64,000 nt of DNA from Ornithinibacillus californiensis (GTDB taxonomy: Bacteria > Bacillota > Bacilli > Bacillales > Amphibacillaceae): NCBI RefSeq assembly GCF_001038485.1, contig NZ_LDUE01000030.1, positions 1 through 64,000 of the forward strand. Reading direction: 5' to 3'. Each line of letters begins with the position of its first letter. Position 1 is the stretch's first letter. The notes under the pieces were generated by a model. That model did not search any database. It saw nothing but the letters and a program-made list of their open reading frames with translations, and was not told the DNA's origin. A program made the translations under genes and the position numbers. Below are positions 41,804 to 53,115 of the stretch, one piece after another.

Positions 41804-42754
41804 TTGAAAATAATCGATACACATTGTGACGCTCTATTTAAACTTCAACAATCCAGAAGACAGCTATTCCAAAAGAAGCCACTTCAATTTAAAGATTCAC
41901 CAGAACTAAATACGAATCTCGGATACTTGAAAACAGGCAATGTTAACGTGCAATTTTTTGCTATTTTTATGATGCCGGAAGTACCTAATGGAGAAAAATG
42001 GCAGCATGCACTAGAGCAAATTGATATTTTTTATCATGAGATTCTCGGGCAAAATCCAGAAATGAAACATATTAAAAACTGGCAAGATATAAAGCACTTA
42101 AAAGAGGGAGAAATAGGTGCCGTATTAACACTAGAAGGTGCGGACTCATTTGGTAATGACTTAGCTAAGCTTCGTTTGCTTTACCAACTTGGTGTCATGT
42201 CCATTGGGCTAACATGGAATAATGCTAATCTATGTGCTGATGGAGTAGGAGAGCAACGGGGTGCAGGTCTGACAGAATTCGGGAAAGAGGTTGTCAAACT
42301 AAATAATGAACACGGTGTCTTAACGGATGTATCCCATCTCTCTGTAAAGGCTTTTTGGGATGTAATGGAACTGGCAAACAATCCAATTGCGAGCCATTCT
42401 AATGCGTATACACTGTGCAGACACCCTCGAAATCTGAACGATGAACAAATTCAAGCGATGTTTGATAAAAAGGCAATGATTCATGTTGTTTTCTGGCCAC
42501 CGTTTATTAATTATGAACAGCATAACGCTAGCATTTCTGATTTAATAAAGCATATTGATTATTTATGTTCCTTAGGAGGAGTACGGAACATTGGGCTCGG
42601 CTCTGATTTTGATGGGATCTCGTCATTTGTTACTGACTTAGAAAATGCATCTAACTATCAAAACTTAATAAATGAGCTGTTAAAGCATTATTCAGAAGAG
42701 AAGGTAAAAGGGTTTGCATATAGGAATTTCCTTAACCGATATGTCGATGTGTAA
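41804..42754 (+). CDS. Membrane dipeptidase (peptidase family M19)
   Basis: This 316-residue zinc enzyme follows the M19 renal dipeptidase pattern: IIDTHCDALF (metal His-x-Asp), LTLEGADSFG, ASHSNAYTLCRHPRNLND (metal His residues and R/D), and GLGSDFDGI. It splits dipeptides, including some with D-residues. No signal peptide is seen, so it is cytoplasmic. The start is TTG with AAAGGAA upstream. It follows the PuuD-like gene by 35 bases, likely in one operon. Confidence 0.88.
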   Translation: MKIIDTHCDALFKLQQSRRQLFQKKPLQFKDSPELNTNLGYLKTGNVNVQFFAIFMMPEVPNGEKWQHALEQIDIFYHEILGQNPEMKHIKNWQDIKHLKEGEIGAVLTLEGADSFGNDLAKLRLLYQLGVMSIGLTWNNANLCADGVGEQRGAGLTEFGKEVVKLNNEHGVLTDVSHLSVKAFWDVMELANNPIASHSNAYTLCRHPRNLNDEQIQAMFDKKAMIHVVFWPPFINYEQHNASISDLIKHIDYLCSLGGVRNIGLGSDFDGISSFVTDLENASNYQNLINELLKHYSEEKVKGFAYRNFLNRYVDV

Positions 42755-42992
42755 GTAACTGAAATTATTTATTTCTGTGGAAGATTCGGCTCGTATTATA
42801 TAGTGGACAAATGTTTTTTAAAATTTCCATATTTTTACGCATAGAAGACTTTTCCAATCATATACTGATAAGTTGTTGTAATGTCCAACCACTCGGCTGC
42901 ATAGAATGATATGTGGCCTATTTTTCCTGGAAAGCAGGAAGAATACCGGTAACGTAGATGAACACAATTTATTAGGAGAGAGGAAACGAGCG

Positions 42993-44837
42993 ATGTGTGG
43001 AATAACCGGTATTGTTAGTTGGAAGAACTTTGTTCGTGAGGAAAGAGAAATTCTTCAAAAAATGACAGAAACGCTGTCGTTAAGAGGACCAGATGATACG
43101 AATATTTGGTTTGATACATTTGTAGGCTTTGGACATAAGCGGTTGGCTGTCGTGGATTTAGAAGGTGGAAAACAGCCGATGCAAAAGAAAGCGGATGGCA
43201 ATGCTTATACGATAGTTTATAATGGAGAGCTATATAATACAGAAGAACTAAGAAGTGAACTACGTAAGCGAGGACATATCTTTACTACAACTTCGGATAC
43301 GGAAGTTTTGCTTACCTCATATATCGAGTGGAAGGAAGCGTGTGTTGAGCATCTGAATGGCATTTATGCCTTTGGTGTTTGGGATGATGCAAGACAACAA
43401 CTGTTTATGTCACGGGATCGACTTGGAGTGAAGCCTTTATTTTTCTATGAAGGTGATGGGCGCTTTTTATTCGGATCTGAGATCAAAGCGATTTTAGCTC
43501 ATGATGAGGTGAAGGCCGAAGTGGATGATGATGGATTAGCGGAGATTTTTGGCTTAGGTCCTTCGAGAACGCCAGGCAATGGAATTTTTAAACATATGAA
43601 GGAACTACGAGCAGGACATTCGTTAACCTTTTCCAAAAATGGTCTAAAAATATGGCGCTATTGGAATGTGGAAAGTAAAGAACATACAGATTCTGTGGAG
43701 GAAACAATCCGACGAGTGAGAGAACTTTTTATCGATGCAGTTGAAAGGCAGTTAGTTGCCGATGTACCCGTATCTACTTTTCTATCAGGTGGCGTCGATT
43801 CTAGCGCCATTACTGCTGTGGCTTCAGAGTACTTTAAGAAAAATGATAGAGGGCAGCTTACTACTTTCTCCATTGATTACAAAGGAAATGAGAAGCACTT
43901 TGAAGCTAGTAAATTCCAACCTTCTAGTGATAGACCATATATTGAAAAAATGGTGAACGCTTTTGCTACAGACCATCATGATGAATTGATTTCAGGAAAA
44001 GAACTAGCAAACTACTTGAAAGAGGCTGTTGTATTGCGAGACCAGCCGGGGATGGCAGATATTGATTCATCGCTACTATGGTTTTGTAAACAAGTAAAAC
44101 AACATACCACCGTTAGTTTATCTGGTGAATGTGCCGATGAAATATTCGGTGGATATCCTTGGTTTCATGAACCGGATGCTGCTGGAGATGGATTTCCTTG
44201 GGTACGTTCCTTAGATTCTCGTATTGACCTATTGTTACCCAAGTGGCAAGAAAAACTAAATTTAAAGACGTACGTTCATGAACGGTATCAAGAAACGATT
44301 GCAGAAACACCACTGCTTGATGGTGAGAACAAACAAGATGCTAGGAGAAGAGAGTTGTTTTATCTCAACATGCATTGGTTTATGCAACAGCTATTGGACC
44401 GAAAAGACCGAATGAGTATGGGGGCTAGTTTAGAAGTGCGTGTTCCTTTTGCGGATCATCATCTAGTAGAATATGTTTGGAATATTCCTTGGGAAATGAA
44501 GATGTATGGCGGAAGGGAGAAAGGAATTCTTCGAAAAGCTCTAGAAGGGATCCTCCCCGATGAGATTTTATATCGAAAGAAAAGCCCATATCCAAAAACC
44601 TTCCAACCCGAATATACGAAACAAGTAGTGAAGTGGATGGAGGAGATATTAGCTGATAAGGATGCCCCGTTATTTGATTTTCTCAATCGCGAAAAGGTAG
44701 AGGCTATTGTCCGTAGTGAGGGGAAAGAGTTTGAGGATCCGTGGTATGGTCAGTTAATGAAAGGACCACAACTAATTGCCCATTTATGCCAGATTGATTA
44801 TTGGCTACGAACCTATCAAGTTACTGTCAAAGGGTAG
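42993..44837 (+). CDS. asnB: Asparagine synthase (glutamine-hydrolysing), second copy
   Basis: This 614-residue enzyme shares the architecture of the 24552 copy: Cys2 (MCGITGIV), GLRGPDD-like loop (SLRGPDDTN), NGELYNT, then PP-loop SGGVDSS (265-271) and SGECADEIFGGY. It differs at many positions, with sequence closer to AsnO-like enzymes than duplicates would be, so the two are old paralogues. I start at ATG 42993 because the catalytic Cys must follow the Met; longer frames would block it. AGAGAGGAAACGAG is the likely ribosome region. It is alone with its own terminator. Confidence 0.94.
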   Translation: MCGITGIVSWKNFVREEREILQKMTETLSLRGPDDTNIWFDTFVGFGHKRLAVVDLEGGKQPMQKKADGNAYTIVYNGELYNTEELRSELRKRGHIFTTTSDTEVLLTSYIEWKEACVEHLNGIYAFGVWDDARQQLFMSRDRLGVKPLFFYEGDGRFLFGSEIKAILAHDEVKAEVDDDGLAEIFGLGPSRTPGNGIFKHMKELRAGHSLTFSKNGLKIWRYWNVESKEHTDSVEETIRRVRELFIDAVERQLVADVPVSTFLSGGVDSSAITAVASEYFKKNDRGQLTTFSIDYKGNEKHFEASKFQPSSDRPYIEKMVNAFATDHHDELISGKELANYLKEAVVLRDQPGMADIDSSLLWFCKQVKQHTTVSLSGECADEIFGGYPWFHEPDAAGDGFPWVRSLDSRIDLLLPKWQEKLNLKTYVHERYQETIAETPLLDGENKQDARRRELFYLNMHWFMQQLLDRKDRMSMGASLEVRVPFADHHLVEYVWNIPWEMKMYGGREKGILRKALEGILPDEILYRKKSPYPKTFQPEYTKQVVKWMEEILADKDAPLFDFLNREKVEAIVRSEGKEFEDPWYGQLMKGPQLIAHLCQIDYWLRTYQVTVKG

Positions 44838-44855
44838 ATAGAATGATTATATTAC

Positions 44856-44889
44856 AAAAAGTAGTGGGAGTATTCCACTACTTTTTTTC
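44856..44889 (+). terminator. Intrinsic terminator of second asnB
   Basis: A 12-bp stem AAAAAGTAGTGG/CCACTACTTTTT followed by Ts. Confidence 0.85.
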
Positions 44890-45021
44890 TTTAATTATAC
44901 GAATTTAGGCATGTATGTATTTTAGTAGGAATATATTGTAATAGAAAATTTGGTACATGCTTTTATTACCTAACTACCAAATTTCCCAAGTCTAAATCAT
45001 AAGAAAAGGGGTGTTGGTAAG

Positions 45022-45831
45022 ATGTCAGAGTTTATGGCAGAACTAATTGGTACGATGATTTTGATCATTTTTGGTGGCGGAGTTGTTGGTGGGGTTGTCC
45101 TTAAGAACTCCAAGGCAGAAGGGGCAGGTTGGATTGTTATTACTGTAGGATGGGGTCTCGCGGTAGCAATGGCGGTTTATGCAGTTGGAAGTGTTTCGGG
45201 GGCTCATATTAATCCTGCGGTAACATTAGGTTTTGCTGCAGTGGGAGAATTTGAATGGGCAAAAGTTCCTATATACCTAACAGCACAAATGATAGGAGCT
45301 ATTATTGGTGGAGCAGTTGTTTACCTTGCTTACTTAGCACATTGGAGAAAAACAGATGACCCAGCTACAAAGCTTGCTGTATTCTCTACGGCGCCAGCAG
45401 AGCGTAGTATGTTTGCAAACTTTCTGACCGAGACTATTGGTACGTTTGTATTACTGATGGGCTTAATGTTTATTGGTGCAAATCAGTTTACAGAAGGGTT
45501 AAATCCATTAATTGTCGGTCTACTAATTGTAGCGATTGGGGTATCTCTAGGTGGTCCAACAGGTTATGCTATTAATCCTGCCCGTGATTTAGGACCAAGA
45601 ATTGCGCATGCTCTTCTTCCGATTGCTGGTAAAGGTGGATCTGATTGGGGTTACTCTTGGATTCCGGTAGTTGGACCAATCTTTGGTGGAATCTACGGTG
45701 CAGTATTCTATCAGGCGATATTTTTAGGGAACGTTTCCGCTTTATTCTGGATTATGAGTGTGCTTGTATTAGTAGCAATTGGTGGCGCTGTTAATGAAGA
45801 CTTTAAAAAGCAAGGTGCACAAGTAGGCTAG
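45022..45831 (+). CDS. glpF: Glycerol uptake facilitator (aquaglyceroporin)
   Basis: This 269-residue membrane protein has six membrane segments and the two NPA boxes: GAHINPAVTLG (near 70) and GYAINPARDLGPR (near 190), the second with the Asp-Leu-Gly-Pro-Arg sequence typical of glycerol facilitators. It lets glycerol diffuse in. AAGGGG precedes the ATG. The glycerol kinase gene follows after 45 bases, as in the glpFK operon of Bacillus. No GlpP-type leader terminator is obvious upstream. Confidence 0.95.
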   Translation: MSEFMAELIGTMILIIFGGGVVGGVVLKNSKAEGAGWIVITVGWGLAVAMAVYAVGSVSGAHINPAVTLGFAAVGEFEWAKVPIYLTAQMIGAIIGGAVVYLAYLAHWRKTDDPATKLAVFSTAPAERSMFANFLTETIGTFVLLMGLMFIGANQFTEGLNPLIVGLLIVAIGVSLGGPTGYAINPARDLGPRIAHALLPIAGKGGSDWGYSWIPVVGPIFGGIYGAVFYQAIFLGNVSALFWIMSVLVLVAIGGAVNEDFKKQGAQVG

Positions 45832-45861
45832 CAGACAAAGAGGTTGTATAATAGTTAGTAA

Positions 45862-47373
<1,512 letters not shown>

Positions 47374-47394
47374 CTGAATAACATACTACTGACA

Positions 47395-47424
47395 AGGCCC
47401 TAACGAATAACACCGATAGGGCCT
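47395..47424 (+). promoter_or_regulatory. Hairpin between glpK and dhaK
   Basis: AGGCCCTA and TAGGGCCT pair without a T-run. A second stem CCTAT/ATAGG (47422-47435) overlaps its 3' arm, so the two are mutually exclusive. It may be an attenuator, mRNA end or processing site. Confidence 0.4.
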
Positions 47425-47452
47425 ATCTTAATAGGTAAGGGGGAAAGTTAAG

Positions 47453-48442
47453 ATGAAAAAAATAATCAACGATCCGAATCAGGTTGTCCAAGATATGGTG
47501 GATGGATTAGTAGCAGCATTTCCAGAAACCTTAAAGCAAGTACCAGATACATTTGTTGTAGCAAGAGCGGATTCAGCTGTAACTGGAAAAGTTGCATTAG
47601 TAAGTGGTGGTGGAAGTGGACATGAACCGGCACATGCAGGTTATATCGGAAAAGGAATGCTAGATGCAGCTGTGTGTGGTGAAGTGTTTACATCCCCAAC
47701 TCCTGACCAAGTTTTTGAAGCAATTAAAGCAGTGGATAGTGGTGAAGGGGTATTTTTAGTAATTAAAAATTACACCGGAGACGTCTTGAATTTTGAGATG
47801 GCTGCAGAGCTTGCAGAAGCGGAAGGAATTAAAGTAGCTAATGTCATTGTAAATGATGATGTTGCAGTGGAAGACAGCTCGTTTACTACGGGACGTCGAG
47901 GAATAGCTGGAACTGTGTTTGTGCATAAGATAGCCGGTGCGAAAGCTGAAGTTGGAGGGACTTTGGATGAAGTAAAAGGAGTTGCAGAAAAAGTGGTAGC
48001 TAATGTACGTTCCATGGGGATGGCATTAACACCATGCACCGTACCTGCTGCTGGCGAACCAAGCTTTACACTTGCAGAGAATGAAATGGAAATCGGTATG
48101 GGTATCCATGGAGAACCAGGAATTAATCGCGGATCGATAGCAAGTGCTGACGAGATTGCAGACACGTTAATGGGGAAAATTCTGGAGGATTATGACTTTT
48201 CAGGAGAGGTTGCTGTCTTAGTGAATGGACTCGGTTCTACTCCTGAAATGGAACTGTATATCTTAAATAAAAAAGTCCAGGATATATTGGCAGACAGAGG
48301 AATTAAGGTGTATAAAACATTTGTTGGGGAATATATGACTTCATTGGAAATGGCTGGCTGTTCAGTTTCGTTACTAAAGTTGGATGATGAACTAAAAGAA
48401 TTATTAAATGCAGAGTCACTAGCACCAGCATTTCGAATGTAA
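47453..48442 (+). CDS. dhaK: Dihydroxyacetone kinase subunit K
   Basis: This 329-residue subunit binds dihydroxyacetone covalently through a His; the active motif GGGSGHEPAHAG is near residue 52 and the Asp-rich segment EVFTSPTPDQV follows. It phosphorylates dihydroxyacetone with phosphate supplied by the PTS through DhaM and DhaL. AAGGGGGA precedes the ATG. The dhaK-dhaL-dhaM order and tight spacing (16 and 1 bases) show one operon after glpFK. Confidence 0.96.
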   Translation: MKKIINDPNQVVQDMVDGLVAAFPETLKQVPDTFVVARADSAVTGKVALVSGGGSGHEPAHAGYIGKGMLDAAVCGEVFTSPTPDQVFEAIKAVDSGEGVFLVIKNYTGDVLNFEMAAELAEAEGIKVANVIVNDDVAVEDSSFTTGRRGIAGTVFVHKIAGAKAEVGGTLDEVKGVAEKVVANVRSMGMALTPCTVPAAGEPSFTLAENEMEIGMGIHGEPGINRGSIASADEIADTLMGKILEDYDFSGEVAVLVNGLGSTPEMELYILNKKVQDILADRGIKVYKTFVGEYMTSLEMAGCSVSLLKLDDELKELLNAESLAPAFRM

Positions 48443-48457
48443 GAAAGGAGAGGTTCC

Positions 48458-49078
48458 ATGGAATTACACGCAAGAGACATGGTCAACTGGTTTGAATTAG
48501 CTAATGAAAAAATCAAGCAAAACAAGTCTTATCTCACTTCACTCGATCAACCAATCGGTGATGGAGACCATGGAATAAACATGGCAAGAGGCTATCAAGA
48601 GGCAGTAAATAGGCTACTAGCAAAGGAATATAGTGAGCCTTCTGAAGTACTTAAGGATGCATCGATGGCTTTGCTCTCAAAAGTTGGTGGTGCATCTGGA
48701 CCCTTATATGGAACTGCCTTCTTAAAAATGGCAATGGCTGTAAAGGGGAAAGATTATCTTGATTTGGAGTCACTTTCGGTTGGGGTGAAGGCTGCCCTTG
48801 ATGGATTGAAGCAGCGGGGGAAATCAGAGACAGGTGAAAAGACAATGATTGATGTTTGGAGTCCGGTTGCTACCTACTTTTCTAATCCTTCATCATTTCA
48901 TTCGAATGGATTGGTTGAAACGGCTAGGACTGCAATGGAAAAGACGAAGGATACCATGGCAACTAAGGGACGTGCATCTTATTTTAAAGAAAAATCAATT
49001 GGCCATATAGACCCGGGCTCTGCTTCCTCTTGTTATATTTTTGAGGCACTAGCAGAAGTAATAGGGGAGAAGGAATAA
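48458..49078 (+). CDS. dhaL: Dihydroxyacetone kinase subunit L
   Basis: This 206-residue subunit carries the ADP-binding domain with DQPIGDGDHGINM (conserved Asp residues that bind Mg-ADP) and the GGASGPLYGTAFLKMA motif. It passes phosphate from DhaM to dihydroxyacetone held on DhaK. AAGGAGAGG is seven bases before the ATG. It ends one base before dhaM. Confidence 0.95.
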   Translation: MELHARDMVNWFELANEKIKQNKSYLTSLDQPIGDGDHGINMARGYQEAVNRLLAKEYSEPSEVLKDASMALLSKVGGASGPLYGTAFLKMAMAVKGKDYLDLESLSVGVKAALDGLKQRGKSETGEKTMIDVWSPVATYFSNPSSFHSNGLVETARTAMEKTKDTMATKGRASYFKEKSIGHIDPGSASSCYIFEALAEVIGEKE

Positions 49079-49079
49079 C

Positions 49080-49451
49080 ATGAAATATGTAGGAATAGTA
49101 CTAATTTCCCACAGCTCAAAACTTGTAAGTGGATTATTAGAGATTATTCGTCAAGTAATTCATGATGTCCCTATTGAAGTTGCAGGAGGTACGGATGAGG
49201 GGGAAATCGGAACCAGTGTCGAGAAAATCGTTACTGCGATTGATCGAGCGAACGTTGGTAATGGAGTTCTCGTATTCTATGACCTCGGCAGTGCGATGAT
49301 GAATGCAGAAGTTGCGTTAGAGATGATTGATTCTAATACAGTCAAAATTATCAATGCCCCTCTAGTAGAAGGCGCCTACGTTGCTGCCGTTGAATCCAAC
49401 ATGGGAAAATCGCTACAAGACGTTTATGATGCAGTGATGAAGGAATTTTAA
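49080..49451 (+). CDS. dhaM: PTS-dependent dihydroxyacetone kinase phosphotransferase DhaM
   Basis: This 123-residue EIIA-mannose-type protein has the phosphorylatable His11 in LISHSSK. It is the single-domain form, without HPr and EI domains, as in other Firmicutes, so phosphate comes from the general PTS HPr. It is the last gene of the dha operon. GGGGAGAAGG precedes the ATG. No glycerol dehydrogenase gene is adjacent, so the dihydroxyacetone source is unclear. Confidence 0.93.
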   Translation: MKYVGIVLISHSSKLVSGLLEIIRQVIHDVPIEVAGGTDEGEIGTSVEKIVTAIDRANVGNGVLVFYDLGSAMMNAEVALEMIDSNTVKIINAPLVEGAYVAAVESNMGKSLQDVYDAVMKEF

Positions 49452-49505
49452 TGAGAATAAACATATAATACTGAAGAGTATTACCGATAAAACACATTTA
49501 TACTA

Positions 49506-49746
49506 GCTCCGGAAATATACGTAGACTCCTTGAAAAAGAAGAGCACTTTTTCTGCGTGCGATGTAACGCTGCCGAAGCGTTCCTTGTCCTGCGGGAGGAA
49601 AGGCATAGGTGAGACCCGAGAATGCACCTGCGTCTGCAAGTAACGCTACGCAGCATGCTTCCTCGGTGCAAGGCAGCAATGAAGTAGATTCAAGTAGTTT
49701 CCTGGCTCACCAGCCGCCCGCGGAAAGCGAAGTATATTTCCGGAGC
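49506..49746 (-). repeat. Long palindromic repeat, copy B (241 bp, inverted)
   Basis: The same 15-bp terminal inverted repeat as copy A (GCTCCGGAAATATAC/complement), inverted relative to it. The inner GGTCTCACC/GGTGAGCC arms are conserved, but the tip is lengthened (GCACCGAGGAAGCATG..., TGCAGACGCAGGTGCA) and an extra block with its own hairpins (AACGCTTCGGCAGCGTT, AAAAAG...CTTTTT) sits on one side only. It fills the 336-bp gap between dhaM and the HtrA-like gene. Confidence 0.85.
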
Positions 49747-49787
49747 GGGTTTAGTGTACCAATCAACGGTTATGTTACTATTAATTC

Positions 49788-51182
49788 TTAGTATGGAACG
49801 TATTCACCTAATGCTTCATCATAGTAATACCATAAACCATCATATTCCTCGTAGTAAGACCAAGTTTGTAACTCATTATCATAGAAATACCACTGGTCTT
49901 CTACTTCATCATAATAACTCCATTCACCAGTTTCCTCGTCATAGTACATGTTTTCATCATCAGAAGGAGCGTAATCGTCCGCGTAAATATCTTCTTCAGT
50001 ATCAAGTGAAGGGTCAACATACTCATCTCCACCAGATCCACCTAAACTACCATCCTCTGACCAATCTTCTTCATAGGAATCATCATACTCGTCATACCAC
50101 TCATCGTAATAGGAATCTTCTTCCTCCATATACTCCCAGATAGCATCTCCGAATTCAGACCAGAAGTCCTCATAATCATATTCCCAGTAATTATAGTAGT
50201 CTTCGTCCTCGGAATATTCTCCACCGTCAAAATAGCCTTTTTCCCATGAATCACTGTAATAATTATCCCCGTAGTACAGGGCGAAGATGTCTTCTTCTGA
50301 CATCGGCTCATTAATCCAGGATTCAATCAAGGAATGGATCGTATATAATGGAATACTAAATCCGATAGAAGCGTCTTCAAGGGATTCAGCAGAATTAATG
50401 GCAATAATTTTTTCTGATGTCTTGGATATTAAGGGGCCACCACTACTTCCTGGGGAAATAGGTGCAGAGATTTGGTACAAGTTCTCATAAACATATGGAT
50501 CAATGACAAAACTGCGGTTCTTCCCAGTTATATATCCCATTGTTGCAGTATTCTCTAATCCTAGTGGACTACCAAGCGCAATTATTTCTTCGCCTATTTT
50601 CGTAGTATCATTAACTTCTAGTTCGAAAGGTTTTACTCCAACAAGGTCTGGGACATGAATGACAGCTACATCAGTTTCATTAGAATATCCAATTACCGTT
50701 CCAGGATATTCAATTCCATTGATTGTTTTAATATATACCTCCGTTTCACCTTCCACGACATGGGCATTGGTAACAACGGCGCCACTACTGTTATATAAGA
50801 ACCCAGAACCTTGACTGTACGCTGTGAAAACGGTATAAACTGTCTCTTGAGCGGCAGCGATGATGTCTGTTAGTTCTCTTTTTTGCTCATCTTGTAGTTG
50901 TTTTTTCTCTGTAACAGGTGTAGTTGATTCAGTGACTTCAGGTTTTAAATCTGGTTCTTGCTGTTCAATTACAGGTTCTTCCTCGAAAGCAAGTGTATCG
51001 GAAATATTAGAATAAAAGCTAGTAACGACAAAAATACTTACTCCAATGGTACCAATTAGTAAGAGTGATAGAATAATAATCGTAAAGGGACTTAACTTTT
51101 GCTTGTGAACTTGTTTTGCCCCACAATGCGGACAAAAATTTGAGTTTGGCCGTCTCTCTTTACCGCAAGATTGACAGTACAT
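49788..51182 (-). CDS. Membrane-anchored HtrA-like serine protease with zinc ribbon and Tyr/Trp-rich tail
   Basis: This 464-residue protein starts with a CxxC...CxxC zinc ribbon (Cys3, 6, 17, 20), then a membrane segment (FTIIILSLLLIGTIGVSIFVV, about 32-56) and an acidic Glu-rich spacer. A trypsin-fold S1C domain (about 115-295) has the triad His in TNAHVVEG, Asp in ETDVAVIHV and Ser in SPGSSGGPL. No PDZ domain follows. The C-terminal third (about 300-464) is highly acidic and aromatic, ending in five 10-residue units of form x-Y/F-Y-D/E-x5-W/Y (residues 412-461). AGAGGAG precedes the ATG. The protease sits outside the membrane with the ribbon in the cytoplasm; the tail may bind ligand or cations (inference). 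Confidence 0.85.
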   Translation of the reverse strand: MYCQSCGKERRPNSNFCPHCGAKQVHKQKLSPFTIIILSLLLIGTIGVSIFVVTSFYSNISDTLAFEEEPVIEQQEPDLKPEVTESTTPVTEKKQLQDEQKRELTDIIAAAQETVYTVFTAYSQGSGFLYNSSGAVVTNAHVVEGETEVYIKTINGIEYPGTVIGYSNETDVAVIHVPDLVGVKPFELEVNDTTKIGEEIIALGSPLGLENTATMGYITGKNRSFVIDPYVYENLYQISAPISPGSSGGPLISKTSEKIIAINSAESLEDASIGFSIPLYTIHSLIESWINEPMSEEDIFALYYGDNYYSDSWEKGYFDGGEYSEDEDYYNYWEYDYEDFWSEFGDAIWEYMEEEDSYYDEWYDEYDDSYEEDWSEDGSLGGSGGDEYVDPSLDTEEDIYADDYAPSDDENMYYDEETGEWSYYDEVEDQWYFYDNELQTWSYYEEYDGLWYYYDEALGEYVPY

Positions 51183-51469
51183 AGTGAACTCCTCTTTTCA
51201 TTGTTGTAGATACTAATATTATAGCACGATATATTTTGTCTTAAGCTTAGATTTATAAATTTTATAGTTAAATAGAATTAGAAACCTCTTGTTAATAGTA
51301 TTCTTCTACTTAGCAATAATCCTAATACTCCGAAAACCTGTAGACAGGATGAAAATTATTTCGTATTATGAAATAAATTAATTTAAGTTTTAGAGCTTAC
51401 TTGGGGGAGCTTATTCAGAGATGCATAATAGAATAATAGTTTCTTACTAAAATACGAGGGGTGTCATAC

Positions 51470-53083
51470 ATGTTTGCATTTGATCCACAATCTAATCCAT
51501 ATCCTATTTCACGCCAAGCAACGTATGCTAGAAATGGAATGGTAGCTACTTCACAGCCATTAGCTGCTCAAGCGGGATTGGATATATTAAAAAAAGGCGG
51601 TAATGCCATTGACGCTGCCATCGCAACAGCTGCTTGTTTAACCGTAGTAGAGCCCACATCGAATGGTATTGGTGGGGATGCCTATGCGCTAGTATGGGTG
51701 AAAGGAAAGTTACACGGTTTAAATGGTAGTGGTCCAGCACCAAAGAGTATCTCTATTGAAGCAGTAAAAGAAGCGGGATATGATAAAATTCCAAAATTTG
51801 GTTGGATACCGGTTACAGTACCTGGTGTTCCAGCAGCCTGGGCAGCGTTATCGGAAAAGTTTGGTAAACTACCTTTTAAAGAGGTACTGGAACCTGCTAT
51901 TCGTTATGCGGAAGAAGGTTTTCCGTTATCACCAGTGCTAAGCAAGTATTGGAATAGAGCATATCAAATTTTCAAAGAGAATTTAAAAAAGGACATGTTT
52001 AAGCATTGGTTTGAAACATTTATACCAAATGGTAAAGTGCCTAAAGCTGGTGATATTTGGAAGTCACCGGGTCACGCAAAGACACTAAGAGAAATTGGCG
52101 AAACAAATGCTGATTCATTCTACCGAGGGGAACTAGCAGAGAAGATTGACCAATTCTCTAAAGATAACGGTGGCTTTTTAACAAAGGAAGATTTAGCATC
52201 GTATCGTGCAGAGTGGGTTCAACCTATTGGGGTTAATTACAGGGGATATGATGTATGGGAAATTCCTCCAAATGGTCAAGGGTTAGTTGCGCTGCAAGCA
52301 TTGAATATTTTAAATGGATTTGAATTTGAAGCAAGAGATACCGTAGACACGCTTCATAAACAAATTGAAGCGATTAAACTAGCATTTGCAGATGGTTTTA
52401 AATATATCACCGATGAAATACATATGAAGTATTCATCAGAGGAACTATTAAGTGAAAGTTATGCAGCAAGAAGAAGAAATCTAATAACGGACACTGCACT
52501 ATTACCTGAAGCTGGAGATCCATCATCTAGCGGTACCGTCTATCTTTCAACGGCGGATCATGAAGGGAATATGGTTTCATTTATTCAAAGTAATTATATG
52601 GGATTTGGTTCTGGTTTAGTCGTACCAGGAACGGGAATAGCATTACAAAATAGGGGGCATGATTTTTCTATGGACCCTAATCACAGCAATGCATTAGTCG
52701 GTGGCAAGAAGACAATAAATACGATAATCCCAGGATTTTTAACAAAAGATAATGAAGCTATCGGACCATTTGGGGTGATGGGTGGATATATGCAGCCACA
52801 AGGCCATGTTCAAGTTGTGATGAATACTATTGATTTTGGCATGAATCCACAGACAGCTTTAGATGCGCCTCGCTGGCAGTGGATGAAAGAGAAGTCAGTC
52901 CATGTGGAGCACCGTTTTGCCCATCATTTAATACAAGGTCTAGCTGAGAAAGGGCATCAGATGCAATTAGCTGTGGAACCAAATAGCTTTGGTCGAGGTC
53001 AAATTATATGGAGAGACCCTGAAACAGGTGTATTAATAGGAGGTACCGAATCACGTACAGATGGTGCAATTGCATCATGGTGA
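51470..53083 (+). CDS. Gamma-glutamyltransferase (YwrD-like)
   Basis: This 537-residue Ntn-hydrolase is translated as one chain and should cleave itself before Thr356 in SSGTVYLSTAD, with the small-subunit motif. LDILKKGGNAIDAAIA is the usual N-terminal signature. It lacks an obvious signal peptide, so it is cytoplasmic like B. subtilis YwrD. It transfers or hydrolyses gamma-glutamyl groups, consistent with glutathione or gamma-glutamyl peptide breakdown. The ATG at 51470 follows GAGGGG; a GTG nine bases earlier is less likely. chrA-like genes follow. Confidence 0.9.
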   Translation: MFAFDPQSNPYPISRQATYARNGMVATSQPLAAQAGLDILKKGGNAIDAAIATAACLTVVEPTSNGIGGDAYALVWVKGKLHGLNGSGPAPKSISIEAVKEAGYDKIPKFGWIPVTVPGVPAAWAALSEKFGKLPFKEVLEPAIRYAEEGFPLSPVLSKYWNRAYQIFKENLKKDMFKHWFETFIPNGKVPKAGDIWKSPGHAKTLREIGETNADSFYRGELAEKIDQFSKDNGGFLTKEDLASYRAEWVQPIGVNYRGYDVWEIPPNGQGLVALQALNILNGFEFEARDTVDTLHKQIEAIKLAFADGFKYITDEIHMKYSSEELLSESYAARRRNLITDTALLPEAGDPSSSGTVYLSTADHEGNMVSFIQSNYMGFGSGLVVPGTGIALQNRGHDFSMDPNHSNALVGGKKTINTIIPGFLTKDNEAIGPFGVMGGYMQPQGHVQVVMNTIDFGMNPQTALDAPRWQWMKEKSVHVEHRFAHHLIQGLAEKGHQMQLAVEPNSFGRGQIIWRDPETGVLIGGTESRTDGAIASW

Positions 53084-53115
53084 TTGAATTACTAGTTGAG
53101 AGGTAAGTTTACTAT

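Noticed and set aside
44838-45021. GlpP-type antiterminator leader before glpF
   Set aside because: I found only the asnB terminator upstream; no second stem-loop and anti-terminator pair close to the glpF start.
49754-50143. 129-residue His-rich plus-strand frame
   Set aside because: It is the antisense of the acidic Tyr/Asp-rich tail of the HtrA-like protease; TAY/GAY codons read as His-rich on the other strand.
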